From Actinoplanes sp. SE50/110 (GTDB taxonomy: Bacteria; Actinomycetota; Actinomycetes; Mycobacteriales; Micromonosporaceae), in the NCBI RefSeq assembly GCF_900119315.1, contig NZ_LT827010.1, forward strand, positions 9,170,001-9,234,000: a DNA stretch of 64,000 bases, written 5' to 3'. Positions 61,611 to 64,000 of this stretch are shown here, in pieces (the first letter of the stretch is position 1; each line of letters begins with the position of its first letter). The notes beneath the pieces were generated by a model. That model saw nothing but the letters and a program-made list of their open reading frames with translations. It did no database searches and was not told where the DNA came from. Made by a program: the position numbers and the translations under genes.

Positions 61611-61844
61611 GCCGCTCAATGAGCAAGGCTCCTCGGTCGGCGGGCGCCTAGAGGTGGACCGGCCGCTCGGCTGGCTTGCCGGGAGCCGACAGAGCGCGGG
61701 AACGGCAATCTGTCGGGACTATGGCACGCGATTGGCCGGACTCTGCGTCCATTGAGCTAATCGCCAGATTGGCGGCACTTCGCACCACCGGCTCGCTGCT
61801 CGTCCCTCACCGGCCAATCCCGCCCGCATCAGCTCTAGAGGGCT

Positions 61845-61858
61845 GTTTCACGTGAAAC
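61845..61858. other. parS: parS site 5
   Basis: GTTTCACGTGAAAC with T and A flanks, giving the full 16-base consensus TGTTTCACGTGAAACA. Confidence 0.97.
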
Positions 61859-61955
61859 ACCACTTGGCTCACGAACGCGGGCTGCCTGGCGGGTCCAACG
61901 CCGGATTAGGGAGATCGGCCACGGGCCTGTAATCAGCTACGCAGCCAGCCATACC

Positions 61956-61969
61956 GTTTCACGTGAAAC
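61956..61969. other. parS: parS site 6
   Basis: GTTTCACGTGAAAC, perfect, 111 bases from site 5. Confidence 0.95.
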
Positions 61970-62120
61970 CGCTCAATCCCCACCGACCAGAATCCAGACC
62001 GCTCCAGAAACGACCGCCGAGCTGTCGCCCCCGCGCCCCACGCCCCGCGCCCCAGGCCCCACGACCGACGCCCGACGCCCCACGCCGCCCAGCCCCAGCA
62101 CCCGCCCAGCCCGATCAGGC

Positions 62121-62753
62121 TCAGGCCGCCACCAGCACCGCCGCCGCAGCCCGCCTGTGCGCGGCGATGTAGCGAGCATTCCACCCCAGCAGCACCGTAA
62201 AGGTCACCACCGTCAGAGCAGTGGACAACCCGACCATCACATCAACCGGCAGCAGGAAAACCAGCACCGCCCGAACCGCCGCCTCCACGAGCAGACCCGC
62301 CCCCCACACCGTCGAAGCGGTGCGATGCCCACGCCGTACCGCCGCGCTGGTTTTGAATTGCTCCGCAAGTTCCGCCGCCTTGGCCGGCATGAAGCTCTGC
62401 TGAGCCGATAGGGTCAGCGGCTTCCGCCCCCAGAGGGCGGTCGCCAGGAACACCATCCCGATCACCGCCGACATGATGGAATGCTTGATCAGCATGAACC
62501 GCGGGTCGCCGGTTACGAGGGTGAACACCAGCCCGATGCCGAACACCGACCCCATCAGGATGGAGAAGGGGCTGAGCGACCGGCTGCGAATCGCCACCCA
62601 CCCGATCCGGACCGCCGCCGCCACCGTGCCGGCGAGGAGGGCGGTCGTGTCGTCAGCACCGAGCGCGTGCAGCCCGTAGTAGCCCACCAACGGCAGTCCG
62701 AGGTCTGCAGCCATCGAGCGGATCATGGCGGTCATTCCGGCGTCGAGTCGCAT
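62121..62753 (-). CDS. VC0807/DUF3159-like membrane protein
   Basis: 210 residues with about six membrane helices (LPLVGYYGLHALGADDTTAL, FSILMGSVFGIGLVFTLVTG, IMSAVIGMVFLATALWG, AAVRAVLVFLLPVDVMVGLS). The polar motif TGDPRFMLIKHS after helix three is typical of the VC0807-type family. GGAGAG precedes the ATG. The function is unknown. It follows parB on the same strand after a hairpin terminator. Confidence 0.75.
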   Translation of the reverse strand: MRLDAGMTAMIRSMAADLGLPLVGYYGLHALGADDTTALLAGTVAAAVRIGWVAIRSRSLSPFSILMGSVFGIGLVFTLVTGDPRFMLIKHSIMSAVIGMVFLATALWGRKPLTLSAQQSFMPAKAAELAEQFKTSAAVRRGHRTASTVWGAGLLVEAAVRAVLVFLLPVDVMVGLSTALTVVTFTVLLGWNARYIAAHRRAAAAVLVAA

Positions 62754-62988
62754 CGGGCTCTCCTTGCGGTGGGCCGCTCCTCGTCGGCGGCGATGAACAA
62801 ATCATCGTCGCTGGGCCCCTCCTACCGGGACGACCGAGTCGTGGAGACCGGTTGTCCACCGGTCGATGGACAACGTCCGCCGGAAAGCCGAAAATGCCAC
62901 ATACAGCGACATTTCGAAGGCACCGGGCCGCGCTTCCGCCCCGATCCAAAACCCCAGGAGAATGGCGCTGACAGAACCGGAAAATGAG

Positions 62989-63017
62989 AAAGGCACGCGT
63001 CTCTGACGCGCGCCTTT
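62989..63017. terminator. Terminator after parB
   Basis: AAAGGC-A-CGCGTC pairs with GACGCG-C-GCCTTT (one mismatch) around loop TCT, 23 bases past the parB stop. Confidence 0.85.
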
Positions 63018-63039
63018 GCTACCGGAGCACCGGAAGGCC

Positions 63040-64000
63040 TTACTCGTCGCTGTCCACCCCGGACGGAGTCGAGGATCGAGCCCCCTCCTCCTCCACACCG
63101 ATCATGCCTACTATCCGTTCAAGGTCATCCACGGTCGCGAACTCAATCGTGATCTTGCCCTTATTCCGACCGATGTCGACCTTCACCCGGGTATCGAACC
63201 GATCGGACAGCCGCTCCGCCAGATCATTCAGAGCCGGCGCGTGAACCTTCGCCCGCCGCGCCGGCGCCGCCTTCCGGGCCGGCCCCTCCGACTCGGCCAG
63301 TTTCACGATCTCCTCGGTCGCCCGGACGGAAAGCCCCTCCGCAACGATCCGCTTGGCGAGCTCCTCCTGAGCCTCAGAACCCTCCAGCCCCAGCAATGCC
63401 CGGGCATGCCCGGCCGAGAGCACTCCGGCCGCCACCCGCCGCTGCACCGGCGCCGGCAGGTTCATCAACCGGATGGTGTTGGAGATCTGCGGCCGGCTCC
63501 GACCGATCCGCCGAGCAAGTTCCTCGTGCGAAACCCCGAACTCCTCAAGCAGCTGCGAGTACGCCGCCGCCTCTTCCAGCGGGTTCAGGTTCGCTCGGTG
63601 AATGTTCTCCAGGAGAGCATCACGCAGCATCACATCGTCCGGGGTGTCCCGGATGATCGCCGGAATCGACTCCCGACCCACAGCCTGGGCCGCCCGCCAC
63701 CGGCGCTCGCCCATGACCAGTTCGTACCGGCCGTCGCCCAGCTCCCGCACCACGATCGGCTGCAGGAAGCCGACCTCCTGGATCGAGATCTTCAGCTCCT
63801 CCAGCGCCTCTTCGTCGAAGACGTGCCGCGGCTGCTTGGCGTTCGGCTCAATGGAGGACACCGGCAGCTCAGCGAATCGCGCCCCAGGCACCGGCGCCAA
63901 CTCGTCATCGGCGAGGACCGCGACGGCCGGGGGAGCGGATGCGGGTGACGGCGCCGGAATGGACACCGGGGCTACCGAAGGAGCCGACGACGGCAAACCG
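63040..64000 (-). CDS. parB: Chromosome partitioning protein ParB (N-terminus outside window)
   Basis: About 320 residues are visible; the frame is still open at the right edge (GLPSSAP), and ParB proteins normally begin with a basic Gly/Arg-rich stretch, so the start is outside. Visible are the CTP/ParB motifs (ELPVSSIEPNAKQPRHVFDEEALEEL, MGERRWRAAQAVG), LLENIHRANLNPLEEAAAY, the helix-turn-helix (EELARRIGRSRPQISNTIRL) and the dimer domain near the end. ParB loads on parS and slides as a CTP-dependent clamp; six parS sites follow within 6 kb. Confidence 0.97.
   Translation of the reverse strand, partial: GLPSSAPSVAPVSIPAPSPASAPPAVAVLADDELAPVPGARFAELPVSSIEPNAKQPRHVFDEEALEELKISIQEVGFLQPIVVRELGDGRYELVMGERRWRAAQAVGRESIPAIIRDTPDDVMLRDALLENIHRANLNPLEEAAAYSQLLEEFGVSHEELARRIGRSRPQISNTIRLMNLPAPVQRRVAAGVLSAGHARALLGLEGSEAQEELAKRIVAEGLSVRATEEIVKLAESEGPARKAAPARRAKVHAPALNDLAERLSDRFDTRVKVDIGRNKGKITIEFATVDDLERIVGMIGVEEEGARSSTPSGVDSDE

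Larger units (their letters stand above)
58879..62120. other. Origin-proximal gene-free region with parS, DnaA boxes and minisatellites
   Basis: 3.2 kb without a gene I can support: the open frames are short, overlap in many phases and are built from repeats. It contains five parS palindromes, five DnaA-box-like nonamers at 59443-59611, a 56-base duplication, a 12-base and a 16-base array. Confidence 0.75.

Noticed and set aside
61690..61768. tRNA-like 5' half on the minus strand (GGCGATTAGCTCAATGGA and GAGT)
   Set aside because: The D-arm resembles a tRNA but the anticodon stem does not pair and there is no GGTTC-type T-arm; at most a relic.

Overview
This is a very GC-rich chromosomal window from a filamentous-type actinomycete. 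Protein flavour (Cys-free S18, YbaB-like orphan, MurJ with a separate pseudokinase gene, leaderless starts) best fits the Micromonosporaceae, for example an Actinoplanes relative; that family assignment is inference. The window ends inside parB, so the right edge lies close to the replication origin. Blocks dnaB-rplI-rpsR-ssb-rpsF, ponA-DUF5318-padR-ino1 and cca-murJ-sigM-trxB-trxA-cwlM-GNAT-parB appear in the order known from Streptomyces origin regions.

Layout. 0-2 kb: molybdenum cofactor genes moaC-mog-moeA (minus strand, moeA cut by the window edge). 2.4-7 kb: a membrane GGDEF-EAL protein, a GT87-like membrane protein and a zinc-ribbon protein. 7.6-17.3 kb: an orphan YbaB-like protein, replicative helicase dnaB, a 1,553-residue disordered membrane-anchored protein, and the rpsF-ssb-rpsR-rplI operon. 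17.6-31.3 kb: a surface protein, endonuclease IV, two GT-C membrane glycosyltransferases (one with a roughly 360-residue low-complexity insertion), class A PBP, DUF5318, PadR regulator and ino1.

30.1-42.1 kb is the most accessory part: a poly-gamma-glutamate-type cluster (CapA-like protein, two-sensor membrane receptor without an output domain, pgsB, pgsC, NlpC/P60 protein), a convergent lipoprotein and ogt, then a three-gene exopolysaccharide operon (cellulose-synthase-like GT2, TIM-barrel glycosidase, GT-C enzyme). The glycosidase carries an apparent one-base frameshift that fuses it in frame to the next gene.

42.3-58.9 kb: a SigE-family sigma factor with its partner, cca, murJ and a pseudokinase, sigM and its probable anti-sigma factor, the thioredoxin pair, cwlM, a GNAT protein, an aminotransferase, an ATP-grasp ligase and a HIT-like protein. 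58.9-62.1 kb has no gene I can support. It holds five of six perfect parS palindromes, a cluster of DnaA boxes and several minisatellite arrays. It is followed by a membrane protein and parB, so it looks like the segregation centre of the chromosome.
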